From the NCBI GenBank assembly GCA_026003195.1, contig BPGU01000002.1:806001-870000 (forward strand): a stretch of DNA of 64,000 nucleotides. Direction: 5' to 3'. The DNA is from Armatimonadota bacterium (GTDB lineage: Bacteria > Armatimonadota > HRBIN16). Every line of letters starts with the position of its first letter. The first letter of the stretch is position 1. A program made the position numbers and the translations under genes. Shown piece after piece: positions 1 to 8,182 of this stretch. The notes beneath the pieces are model-generated. The model worked only from the letters and a program-made list of their open reading frames with translations, did not search any database and was not told the DNA's origin.

Positions 1-15
1 CATACTGTCCCACCG

Positions 16-1047
16 TTAGAGGAGGTCACCAATAGCAATGGCTCTACCCTCCATCGTGCTGCGAATAGCGGCTTCCGTAAACTCCATATATTTCACGCCG
101 TCCTCAAAGGTGGTGAGCCGTATCTTCTCTTTGCCCCGAATGGCGTTCACAAACTCCTCTTCCACGCGCCATCTACCTTCTTCTTCGGGCGGGATGGGGA
201 TTTCGCTCAGGGTACTGTCGCCGCGCCTCCCACCAGTTAACTTGCCATCCGCAAAGCGCAAGGTGCCCTCGCTGCCGAACAGCCACACCTCGGGTCCTCC
301 TGCCAGGCCGGTCACGGCGGAAATCTGGAAGTGTGCGACTGCCCCGCACGCCATTTCCGCTATCACTTCCAGATGGTCGGGGATGCGTACCGCCCGCAGA
401 TTGCCCGAAGCGTCCTTGCGCATCGGCACGAAGGTTTTGCCCATTGCCGTCACACGCTTTGCCTCGCCGACCCAGCGCATGACTGCCTCGTACCAGATGC
501 CCAGCGTCATGGTATTGAAGCCACTCAGGTCAAAGTCCTGACGCCAGTGCAGGGGCGACTCGCGGTCGATGAAGGTGCCTCCCGCCCGCACCTCAATAGC
601 CAGCACCTCTCCCAGGTAACCTTCCGAGAGAAGGCGTTGGATAGTAGGGTCTACCTTCAGTGTAAACGGCGAAGGCACAATCTGCGTGACCAGATGTGGG
701 CGTGCGCGCGCGGCTTCCAGCATCTGTCTCGCCTCCCGCACGTTCATCGCCATGCGCGCTTCGGTCATCACGTGCTTATTCGCCTGCAACGCTGCCAGCG
801 TGACCGGGCAGTGCATGTAGGGCCAGGTTCCGATGACGATGGCGTTGGTGTCGTCAGCTTCCACCAGTTCACGCCAGTTGTCGTACACCTTAGGAATGTG
901 AAACTGCCGGGCAACACGCTCGGAAGATTCGCGCGTGCGGTTGCACACGCTGACGATTTGCACGCCCTCGATAGCCTGCAGGTTGGGGATATGTTGTGTG
1001 ACGGTGTTCGCGCCTGCACCGACTACACCCACACGGATAGTCTCCAT
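16..1047 (-). CDS. Gfo/Idh/MocA-family NAD(P)-dependent oxidoreductase
   Basis: 343 residues, normal for the family. The N-terminal Rossmann fold opens with a dinucleotide-binding loop (GVVGAGANT, residues ~7-15) and the C-terminal half is the usual alpha/beta substrate and dimer domain. Members oxidise or reduce sugars, inositols or related polyols in the cytoplasm; the substrate cannot be read here. Odd: where most members have EKP (with the Lys that assists catalysis) this protein reads TEARMA (~residues 95-100). The ATG has AGGAGG 13 nt upstream. It lies 37 bp behind the transglutaminase gene on the same strand and may be the last gene of that operon. Confidence 0.88.
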   Translation of the reverse strand: METIRVGVVGAGANTVTQHIPNLQAIEGVQIVSVCNRTRESSERVARQFHIPKVYDNWRELVEADDTNAIVIGTWPYMHCPVTLAALQANKHVMTEARMAMNVREARQMLEAARARPHLVTQIVPSPFTLKVDPTIQRLLSEGYLGEVLAIEVRAGGTFIDRESPLHWRQDFDLSGFNTMTLGIWYEAVMRWVGEAKRVTAMGKTFVPMRKDASGNLRAVRIPDHLEVIAEMACGAVAHFQISAVTGLAGGPEVWLFGSEGTLRFADGKLTGGRRGDSTLSEIPIPPEEEGRWRVEEEFVNAIRGKEKIRLTTFEDGVKYMEFTEAAIRSTMEGRAIAIGDLL

Positions 1048-1084
1048 CAGTGTCTGCTCACCTCCTGAGGGAACTATTTCGCCT

Positions 1085-3145
1085 TCAGCGTCGCCACCAC
1101 CTGTATCGGCGTTTCAGCGCGGAACGTATCTGCTGCAGGTGTTTTTCTGCCTGTGCGGCTTCCGCTTCCCCCACGCCGCGTCCATACTCACTGCGTTCCA
1201 GCAAGCGTGTCAGCGCCCACAGCGGCTCCGCCACCTCGGGGACGGCTTTTTGTATCCTCGCCGCATACTCAGAGGGCGTCATCCAATCGCGCCGAGCAAA
1301 GCCTGCTTTTTGCAACATACGCACCGCCTGCAGGTAACAGCGCACGGTACGCGAAGGAGCATAGCCGCCGGTACGACGACCGGAGATCTCGTTCACTATA
1401 GCAAACAATAACAGGCTCGCTGCTGCTACCACCAGCATCCAGGGCAGGTATCCGTAACGTCGGGTAAGCATCTTCCAGAAATGCTCTTTTTTGCCTGTGT
1501 GGCGTGGGGAGCCAGTGACATCGCGTGCGCCCTCGGTGGCATCGAAGATTATCCAGCCGTAGCCGGGGAAGTATATCTCCGTCCACTGGTGACGATGCTT
1601 TTCGCGGGCGATAAACTTGCCGTTGGGCTGGGGGTCCCCCGCCAGAAAACCTGTTGCCACCCGCGATGGGATGCCCGCGTAGCGAGCTAGCACTGCCAGT
1701 GCAGTGGAGAAGAGGTCGCAGTAACCCTCGCGCGAGTCGAAGAGGAAGAACTCCACTGCATCTCTGCCGATGGGCACCGCCGGAGCGTTCAGGTTGTAAT
1801 CGCAGGTGGATTCGATATACTTCTTCAGAGCCATTACCTTGTCGTAGTTATTGTGGTAACGTGCGGTAATCTCTCGCACCAGATTCTGTAGGCGCGGGCT
1901 GGGCTCGGCGGGCAGTTCGAAGTAGATAACCCCCACATCCGCCGGCGTTGCCGGAGGCGCCTGACGCAGCTCATCCGGCGTAGCGTCCGGCACATGCGAA
2001 ATCACCTCGTACTCTGCGCCCGATCGGTAACCATAGAAGGTCTGCAGGCATCCTGTGGCATCCACACGCACCGCCAGGTTGGGGAAGCGTACCAGCACCG
2101 GCTGTGCCGCGGCATAGATGATTTTCGCCGCGCCGTGTACCAACTTGAATCGCTGCTTCACCTCCCGATAGCGCAGGGGTTCGGGAGAGACAGGAGGCAC
2201 TGTCAGCGTATACAGCCCGTCACGGCGTTCGGGGATAGATTGAAATGGCGCTTCCGGGCTGAACAGGTCTCTCGTGAAGAAACCGTATCGGGGGTTCGCC
2301 CAGCCTCGCCCTGTGTAGCGGATGTACACACTGCCACGCCAGTAGAGCGGTTCGCTACTTTGCACTTCCAGCACCGGTTGCTCGCTCAGCGACACTGGTC
2401 CCGACCCCACCAGAATCGCCGGCTGTGTAAAGGAGCTGGAGGCACCCCTGTTGCTCATGGCGGAGGCTAAACCCGGAGGCAGCGAGTTGCCGCTCAGGCG
2501 CAACGTGGTATCTCGCAGGGGCAGGCTGACGATGATGCCCGTCAATGCTGCGAGCGCACCACACACCAGCGCCACCGCTACCTGACCACGCACGAAGAGC
2601 GCATCAGGCTTGGTGGCTCCGTACAAGCGGCGGGCGTTCTCCTGTGCCAGAAGGAAGGCGGTATTCCCCAGGAAAGTGGTCAATAGCCAGAAAGCCTGTT
2701 GTGCACTGAGCGCAGGAGCGGTCACCCCCAGCAAAGCCACTACCGGCACGGCGACAAAGAGTACATGCTCGTCCGAAGCCAGCATAAAGGAAGCAAACAC
2801 CACCAGCCAGCAGAGGAAAGCGATAGCGGTGCCGCCATAGGTAGTCTCCACGTCGAAGGGCAATACCCATCCCTGCATCCAGAAGTTCAGCACAGCATAG
2901 ACGATGAGACCCGCGAACAACCAGCGGATGAAAAGCCCGGTCGACAGGTCGAACCATCCCATCTGCCTCGCGATGAAGCTGAATACAAAGCCCAACACCA
3001 CGAATGCCATCATCATATTCGTGAAGCGTTGGTCTTCTATCACGATGCGTGCCGCCAGCAAGCCGCAGAATGCGACCACCAGTCCGGACAGGTACATCCA
3101 GATGCTGGGTGCTTGCCCCGATGATGCTGTGCCTGTGACCTTCAT
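1085..3145 (-). CDS. Transglutaminase-like membrane protein (TgpA type, DUF4129 tail)
   Basis: 686 residues. About seven hydrophobic helices fill residues ~15-210, followed by a large extracytoplasmic part with a transglutaminase-core triad: Cys in GYCDLFSTA, His in HQWTEIYF and Asp in FDATEG. Another membrane helix (around YLPWMLVVAAASLLLF) precedes a C-terminal DUF4129-like domain. Family members are membrane-bound Cys proteases or transglutaminases, but the substrate is unknown. The start codon overlaps the stop of the DUF58 gene by 4 bp (ATGA), so MoxR, DUF58 and this gene are translationally coupled, the standard arrangement for this trio. Confidence 0.9.
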   Translation of the reverse strand: MKVTGTASSGQAPSIWMYLSGLVVAFCGLLAARIVIEDQRFTNMMMAFVVLGFVFSFIARQMGWFDLSTGLFIRWLFAGLIVYAVLNFWMQGWVLPFDVETTYGGTAIAFLCWLVVFASFMLASDEHVLFVAVPVVALLGVTAPALSAQQAFWLLTTFLGNTAFLLAQENARRLYGATKPDALFVRGQVAVALVCGALAALTGIIVSLPLRDTTLRLSGNSLPPGLASAMSNRGASSSFTQPAILVGSGPVSLSEQPVLEVQSSEPLYWRGSVYIRYTGRGWANPRYGFFTRDLFSPEAPFQSIPERRDGLYTLTVPPVSPEPLRYREVKQRFKLVHGAAKIIYAAAQPVLVRFPNLAVRVDATGCLQTFYGYRSGAEYEVISHVPDATPDELRQAPPATPADVGVIYFELPAEPSPRLQNLVREITARYHNNYDKVMALKKYIESTCDYNLNAPAVPIGRDAVEFFLFDSREGYCDLFSTALAVLARYAGIPSRVATGFLAGDPQPNGKFIAREKHRHQWTEIYFPGYGWIIFDATEGARDVTGSPRHTGKKEHFWKMLTRRYGYLPWMLVVAAASLLLFAIVNEISGRRTGGYAPSRTVRCYLQAVRMLQKAGFARRDWMTPSEYAARIQKAVPEVAEPLWALTRLLERSEYGRGVGEAEAAQAEKHLQQIRSALKRRYRWWRR

Positions 3146-4374
3146 GAGTCCCCTCCCGGATGCAGCGGTATCACCATGGCGTTCTGGGCAGCGAGCAGTC
3201 GCAAGAACTCGCCATCATGGAGCGCGTCCAGAAAACCGCTCTGCCTGTCCAGTGCGGGCACGTTCGGCAGCACTACGACCACCTGTATCTGTTTGCGGGC
3301 AGACTTCTCCAGTAGAGACAACAGGCGCAACTCTGGGCTGGCTGTGATGCACACCAGCAACGCTCCGGGTGCCACATCCGCTACCGCTTTTGTCACCACA
3401 TCCAGCCACATGAAACCGGGCTGGGGCATCACTTCTGCCAGCACATACAGATAGCCGTACAGCTGCTCTGAAGACCACTGTGCGGGCAAGTTATCCATCT
3501 CGGCAATGCCAGTGACCAGCTTAAATGGTAGCCCGCTCCTGTATGCCATGTGCAACGCACCGCTTGCTGCTTTCACCATCGTTTCAAAGCTGTTGGGTAT
3601 CCGTCTCATTGCTGGAGAGCGGTCCAGCACCACGCATATTTCGGTTTGAGTAAACCGCTCGAAGTCACGTACGAACAGGTCTCCGTAGCGAGCAGAGTGC
3701 TTCCAGTCCACCCGGCGCAACGGGTCGCCAGGCGCATACTCGCGAATACCGAGGAACTCCACACTATCCCCTCGCACGGGTGCAGAGTGGACGCCTGCAG
3801 CAGCGTAAAGCGCACCGCGCGTACTATCCATAGCAGGGAGAGGCAGGGGAGCAGGCAGCACCAGCACCTCCGTTTGCTCACGCAGCTGGTGGTAGAAGAA
3901 AAACATCCCCAGAGGGTCGGTAGCGTGAAGACTCAGGGGTCCCAGAAGGTACCTGCCTCGCCGTGAGAACACCACGCGGTATTCTGCCTGCTGGCTGCCC
4001 CGGGCAGGGATCGCCAGAGGTATGACGCCGTCGCCTTCGGCAAACCGGGCTCCTTCGGGCAGGGTATCCTGCGCCTGCACAAAATATCTGGGCAGGTTGC
4101 TGCGGTTATGGATGTGTATCTTTACCGACACCAATTGACCGTCCCACGCCACATCCGCCACCTCGCGCTGCACCGATAGCCCTGCCAGCATCCTTTTGCC
4201 TACGAAGTACGACACCAGAGGCACCACCGCAATCGCCACTGCCATCATGTACAGATGCCCCAAACCAAGCGTCATGGCTACGGTGAGGATGCACAAGCTG
4301 GACAGCACGGCGGCAAGCACTTTCACCCCGTGATAGTTGGGTTTTGCTGATACATCCTCTGTGTGTGTCGTCAT
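3142..4374 (-). CDS. DUF58 domain protein (membrane-anchored, vWA-like)
   Basis: 410 residues. Two adjacent hydrophobic segments (~residues 17-65) are followed by a beta-rich domain and the DUF58 signature (FLGIREYAPGDPLRRVDWKH, ~residues 210-230). DUF58 proteins have a vWA-like fold and work with MoxR ATPases, which are thought to act as chaperones inserting or maturing a partner. Here the gene sits exactly between MoxR (4-bp overlap upstream) and the transglutaminase (4-bp overlap downstream). The cellular role is not established for most members. Confidence 0.9.
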   Translation of the reverse strand: MTTHTEDVSAKPNYHGVKVLAAVLSSLCILTVAMTLGLGHLYMMAVAIAVVPLVSYFVGKRMLAGLSVQREVADVAWDGQLVSVKIHIHNRSNLPRYFVQAQDTLPEGARFAEGDGVIPLAIPARGSQQAEYRVVFSRRGRYLLGPLSLHATDPLGMFFFYHQLREQTEVLVLPAPLPLPAMDSTRGALYAAAGVHSAPVRGDSVEFLGIREYAPGDPLRRVDWKHSARYGDLFVRDFERFTQTEICVVLDRSPAMRRIPNSFETMVKAASGALHMAYRSGLPFKLVTGIAEMDNLPAQWSSEQLYGYLYVLAEVMPQPGFMWLDVVTKAVADVAPGALLVCITASPELRLLSLLEKSARKQIQVVVVLPNVPALDRQSGFLDALHDGEFLRLLAAQNAMVIPLHPGGDS

Positions 4375-5333
4375 GGACGAGCTCCTGCCCCGATGGGCAC
4401 CGCGACCTGCCCCAGTACCTCCGCCACCACTTGCTCTGCATCGATGCCGCGTACTCGCGCCTCCGGCTTGAGAATCAGCCGATGTGCCAGCACCGCCTGA
4501 GCAACCGCCTTCACATCATCTGGCAAGACGTAGTCGCGTTCCTGCAGTACGGCGTATGCCTGCGCGGCGTGCATCAGGTTCAGCGAACCGCGCGGGCTTG
4601 CCCCCAGCTGCACGTGTGGGTGACGGCGTGTCGCGTTCACGATGTTCACGATGTAGTTGCGCATGGCGTCATGCACGTACACTGCACGCACATCCTGCTG
4701 CGCCTGCACAATCTGCTCCGGCTCGGTGACCTGCTGTACGTGTTGCAAGGGCTGCTCTTGCTGTTGGCGACTGAGTATCATCACCTCATCATGTGGAGAG
4801 GGATACCCTAAGGACAGCCGAATGAAGAACCTGTCCATTTGTGCTTCCGGCAGCGGATACGTGCCTAACATCTCCACGTTGTTCTGCGTGGCAATCACGA
4901 AGTAAGGTCTTGGTAACGGGTGCGACACGCCGTCAATGGTCACCTGCCTCTCCTCCATACACTCCAGCAGGCTGGATTGTGTTTTGGGAGTTGCCCTGTT
5001 GATTTCGTCTGCCAGAACCACGTTGGCGAACACCGGTCCAGGGTGCAGCTCGAAGCCCAGCGTTTTCGGGTTAAACACGTTGGTGCCGGTCACATCCGCA
5101 GGCAGCAGGTCGGGGGTGAACTGAATGCGTCGGAACTTACCGCCGATAGCACGCGCCAGCGCTTTAGCGAGGGTAGTTTTGCCCACACCGGGGATATCCT
5201 CAATAAGCAGGTGTCCATCGCACAGCAGGGTGAGCACCGCAAGCTCCACCATGTTGCGCTTGCCAACGATGGCTTTCTCCACCTCGTCCACGATGCGGTG
5301 GAGCAGTTCGGCGGTTGGCGTTGGTTCTGGCAT
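4371..5333 (-). CDS. MoxR-family AAA+ ATPase
   Basis: 320 residues, the usual MoxR length. Walker A is GVGKTTLAKALAR (~residues 45-57) and Walker B/sensor region is VVLADEINRATPKTQ (~105-119). Sensor 1 reads IATQN and the C-terminal lid domain follows. MoxR ATPases act as chaperones for metal insertion or complex assembly together with vWA-type partners. It is the first gene of the operon with the DUF58 and transglutaminase genes. A GGAGGGAGG ribosome-binding site precedes the ATG. Confidence 0.93.
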   Translation of the reverse strand: MPEPTPTAELLHRIVDEVEKAIVGKRNMVELAVLTLLCDGHLLIEDIPGVGKTTLAKALARAIGGKFRRIQFTPDLLPADVTGTNVFNPKTLGFELHPGPVFANVVLADEINRATPKTQSSLLECMEERQVTIDGVSHPLPRPYFVIATQNNVEMLGTYPLPEAQMDRFFIRLSLGYPSPHDEVMILSRQQQEQPLQHVQQVTEPEQIVQAQQDVRAVYVHDAMRNYIVNIVNATRRHPHVQLGASPRGSLNLMHAAQAYAVLQERDYVLPDDVKAVAQAVLAHRLILKPEARVRGIDAEQVVAEVLGQVAVPIGAGARP

Positions 5334-5567
5334 GACGAAAACCTCCCTCCGGTCGGATGAGCCGGATGTAGATTGTATCTCTCTATACTGAGAAGACGCG
5401 CTCCGATGTTCCCCCGTTACGCTTACCAGTATACCCGTTTCGGTGTTCTCCCTGTAGCAATGCGAGGTTTTCGTACTACCCGTAACCTCCGCAGGTACGG
5501 CGGAGAAGCGAACATGGAAAATTCTCTACAGAAGGTGGCATCCCACCAGCCAAGGGGAGGAATGCAC

Positions 5568-5783
5568 ATGGGAGTGCACGATGCCAAGGCTTACGTGGGT
5601 TCGCTGTGCGAAATCGTCTGGAAGGACCGCTTAGGCAACACCCACGTGACGCTGGCTACCGTTGAAGATGCCAGATATGTGCCGCTCTACGGTGCATACC
5701 TGATTACAGACGCAGAGGATATCCGTCTCGACCAGGTGGTCGCCATTCAGGTTGCCGAAGTCGCGATGCAGAAGGCAGCATGA
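5568..5783 (+). CDS. Small conserved-looking protein, function unknown
   Basis: 71 residues from the ATG at 5568, chosen because AGGGGAGG ends 7 nt upstream; an in-frame ATG at 5562 is too close to that site. The protein has no signal peptide or membrane segment and reads as a small all-beta domain (CEIVWKDRLGNTHVTLATVED, then VPLYGAYLITDAEDI). It faces the response-regulator gene convergently. I do not recognise the family. The open frame extends upstream to 5373 without another good start. Confidence 0.6.
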   Translation: MGVHDAKAYVGSLCEIVWKDRLGNTHVTLATVEDARYVPLYGAYLITDAEDIRLDQVVAIQVAEVAMQKAA

Positions 5784-5819
5784 CACGGAGCACCACTTCC
5801 TCATACGGGCACCCACCCA

Positions 5820-5841
5820 GGGCAGAGGTTACCCTCTGCCC
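5820..5841. terminator. GC-rich hairpin between convergent genes
   Basis: A 9-bp perfect stem (GGGCAGAGG / CCTCTGCCC) with a 4-nt loop lies between the small gene (stop 5783) and the convergent response regulator (stop 5851). There is no clear T-run on either side, so it may only weaken or pause transcription. Confidence 0.45.
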
Positions 5842-5850
5842 TCGCATCCT

Positions 5851-6312
5851 CTAGGAGTTGCCACGCCTGGCGGATGAGGTCAACCGACGGGTAATCTCCT
5901 CCATCCGACGCAGGGTATTCACCGCCGAGCGACGCCGTTCGAGAGCCTGCTCGATCTTGAGCACCAGCAGTTCGTATACGTCCACGCCGGGGATGTTCTT
6001 CTCCACATAGTCAAAGGCGCCGCGGCGCATACATTCTACTGCGTTCGCCACGTTGCCGTAAGCGGTCAGCACAATCACCTCGCTGAACAGGTCGTGTGCC
6101 AGTGCGGCTTCCAGAATGCGCACTCCGCTATCCGGGTTCTCCATGGCCATATCGGTGATGACCACGTCATACGCAGGCGAAGCCTGTCGGATTTTCTCGA
6201 TGCCGTCGCTCTCGCCCTCGGCGACGTCTACCTGATAACCTTCGCGCTGCAGGCGTCGCTGTAGCGCGTAGCGTACCTCTTCTTCGTCATCCACAACCAG
6301 TATCCGGTACAT
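5851..6312 (-). CDS. Single-domain response regulator
   Basis: 153 residues: a receiver domain with the acidic pocket VDDEEE (~residues 6-11), phospho-acceptor Asp in VVITDMAMEN (~residue 54), Thr in VLTAYGN and Lys in VEKN. The remaining ~35 residues are Arg-rich with no recognisable output domain, so it probably signals by protein contact. It starts 9 bp after the stop of the sensor kinase gene, so the two form a kinase-regulator operon. Confidence 0.9.
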   Translation of the reverse strand: MYRILVVDDEEEVRYALQRRLQREGYQVDVAEGESDGIEKIRQASPAYDVVITDMAMENPDSGVRILEAALAHDLFSEVIVLTAYGNVANAVECMRRGAFDYVEKNIPGVDVYELLVLKIEQALERRRSAVNTLRRMEEITRRLTSSARRGNS

Positions 6313-6321
6313 ACACCCTCC

Positions 6322-8109
6322 TCACTGTCGCTCCTTGACTTCTGTGTTTTCGCCTGCCGGTTTACCGTTGACCGGCAGCAGGATGTGGAAACACGCGCCC
6401 TCGCCGGGCGTACCATCTTCATAGACGAATCCACGATGTGCCTCTACAATACCTTTGACAATCGACAACCCTAACCCCATCCCCTTCACGCGCGAGCTGA
6501 AGAAGGGCTGGAAAATCTTCTCCTTGATGTCGGCGGGTACCCCCGGTCCTTGATCACAGAAGCGGACGTGGACGAACTGCTTGTTGCGTGCCACGCCCAG
6601 TCTGGTGGGCAAAGATCGCGCGTCCACCAGCTCCGTGCTGATATGCAGCTCGCCGCCTTCCGGCTGGAAGCTGAGCGAGTTCTCTATCATCTCCGCAAAA
6701 CAGCGCTTGAGTTTCACCGCGTCGCAGCGGATGTCCGGGAGCTTCGGGTCCAGACTGAGCCTGAGTTCCACCGGACCGCGCCTTGGGAACGTTTCTGCCA
6801 CCGTCTGTGCGATGATGTTGTTGACGTTATCTACCCCCGTACTGAGGTGCGTCGCCATCACGAAGTCGCGGAACTCATGCAGTATCTCCTCGAGGCGCGA
6901 CACCCCTCGCCGGATACTGCCGATGAGCTCCGTCAACTGCTCGCGGTCTACCTCTGGCTGCTGCAGTAGATATTCCACCTCGTTCAGGTCACCCTTAATG
7001 GCAAAGGTGCGGTTGCCAATCATGTGCGCTGCTTTGGCAGACATCTCGCCCCACGCTGCCATGCGTTCGGTCTGCACCAGTCGCTGGCGCATGTTCAGGC
7101 TCTCTATCGCCGCGCCCAGCTGGCTGCCGATGGCGGAGAGCACTTCCATCTCATCATCCGTGAACCGGTTATCGAACCAGGGGGCGAGACTGCGCCGTCG
7201 TACCACGCGAATCACACCGGTTGTGCGCTCGCGTCCCCACACGGGAACCGCCAGAAACGCGCCGATTTGCTCCACCGGCATCTCGCTGGCGATACCACGC
7301 CATCGGGGGTCTTCACGCGGATTGGCGGTGCGGATGGGTTCGCCATGCTGAGCCACCCAGCCCGTTAGCCCCTCACCCAGCGGGTAGGAGACCTTGCCCA
7401 CCTGTTCGCGAAGAGCGCTGCTAGACGCCACCAGGTTCAACCGCTTGCGGTCGTCGTCTATCAGGAACACCGAACAGTCTTCAAAGCGCAGCACCTTCGC
7501 TGCCACGTCCAGCACCGTCTGCATCAGGTCGTCCAGGTCCTCGGAGGTGCTCAGTTCATTGCCGATTTGCACCAGTGCTTCCTGCCTCATGCGCGACTGG
7601 TACAGATTGAGGGCGGTCAGGCACAGGTCGGCAAGCAGAACGATGGCTTCCACATCCTCTTCGTCATAGGCGTCGGGACGGTTGGACTCGATGTTGATCA
7701 CGCCCCGTGTGCGTCCATAGGCATCCACAATGGGCACTGCCATCTCGCTGACCACATCTTCGAAGAACTGCAGGTAGTGGGGGTCGTGCAGGACGTCGCC
7801 CGTGCAATACGGTTGCTGCGTGGCGGCGACATAGCCGGTGATGCCTTTGCCCTCCTCCTGCGCTACCTGTAGGCGGCTCTGGCGTTTTTGCTCATCCCAG
7901 CCCGGTCCCAGCGCACTGTGGATGACCAGCTCGCCGGCATCCTCGTCTACCAGCGCGACGAAGGCACGAAAGCCCCCTACCAGATTCATGCCCTCTTGTA
8001 GCGCAGTGGTCAGGAACCGGTCGATGTCCGCTTGTGAAACCGCTTGCCTCGCCACTCTGCTGAGCCGTTGCAGGGTCTGTCGATATGTTTGATGCTTACT
8101 CAAAGCCAT
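6322..8109 (-). CDS. GAF-domain sensor histidine kinase
   Basis: 595 residues from the ATG at 8109, which has GGGGAG just upstream; the longer frame to 8166 has no such site. There are two GAF domains (~residues 15-165 and ~180-330), a dimerisation helix with the likely phospho-His in AAHMIGNRTF, and an ATPase domain with N box EMIENSLSFQ, G1 DQGPGVP and G2 GMGLGLSIVKG. No membrane helices are visible, so it is cytosolic and would sense a small ligand or redox/light cue through GAF. The residue after the His is Met rather than the common Glu/Asp. The gene is paired with the downstream response regulator. Confidence 0.92.
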   Translation of the reverse strand: MALSKHQTYRQTLQRLSRVARQAVSQADIDRFLTTALQEGMNLVGGFRAFVALVDEDAGELVIHSALGPGWDEQKRQSRLQVAQEEGKGITGYVAATQQPYCTGDVLHDPHYLQFFEDVVSEMAVPIVDAYGRTRGVINIESNRPDAYDEEDVEAIVLLADLCLTALNLYQSRMRQEALVQIGNELSTSEDLDDLMQTVLDVAAKVLRFEDCSVFLIDDDRKRLNLVASSSALREQVGKVSYPLGEGLTGWVAQHGEPIRTANPREDPRWRGIASEMPVEQIGAFLAVPVWGRERTTGVIRVVRRRSLAPWFDNRFTDDEMEVLSAIGSQLGAAIESLNMRQRLVQTERMAAWGEMSAKAAHMIGNRTFAIKGDLNEVEYLLQQPEVDREQLTELIGSIRRGVSRLEEILHEFRDFVMATHLSTGVDNVNNIIAQTVAETFPRRGPVELRLSLDPKLPDIRCDAVKLKRCFAEMIENSLSFQPEGGELHISTELVDARSLPTRLGVARNKQFVHVRFCDQGPGVPADIKEKIFQPFFSSRVKGMGLGLSIVKGIVEAHRGFVYEDGTPGEGACFHILLPVNGKPAGENTEVKERQ

Positions 8110-8136
8110 AATCTCCCCACAGGAACTGCCGTTAAG

Positions 8137-8166
8137 AGTATATCTGGAAAGAGGGGAGATTGGCAA
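8137..8166 (-). promoter_or_regulatory. Sigma-70-type promoter of the kinase/regulator operon
   Basis: On the minus strand TTGCCA (8161-8166) and TATACT (8137-8142) are separated by 18 bp, and the -10 lies 27 bp from the chosen kinase start codon. It fits the vegetative consensus. Confidence 0.55.
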
Positions 8167-8182
8167 GGTTGGTGTCGGGCTC

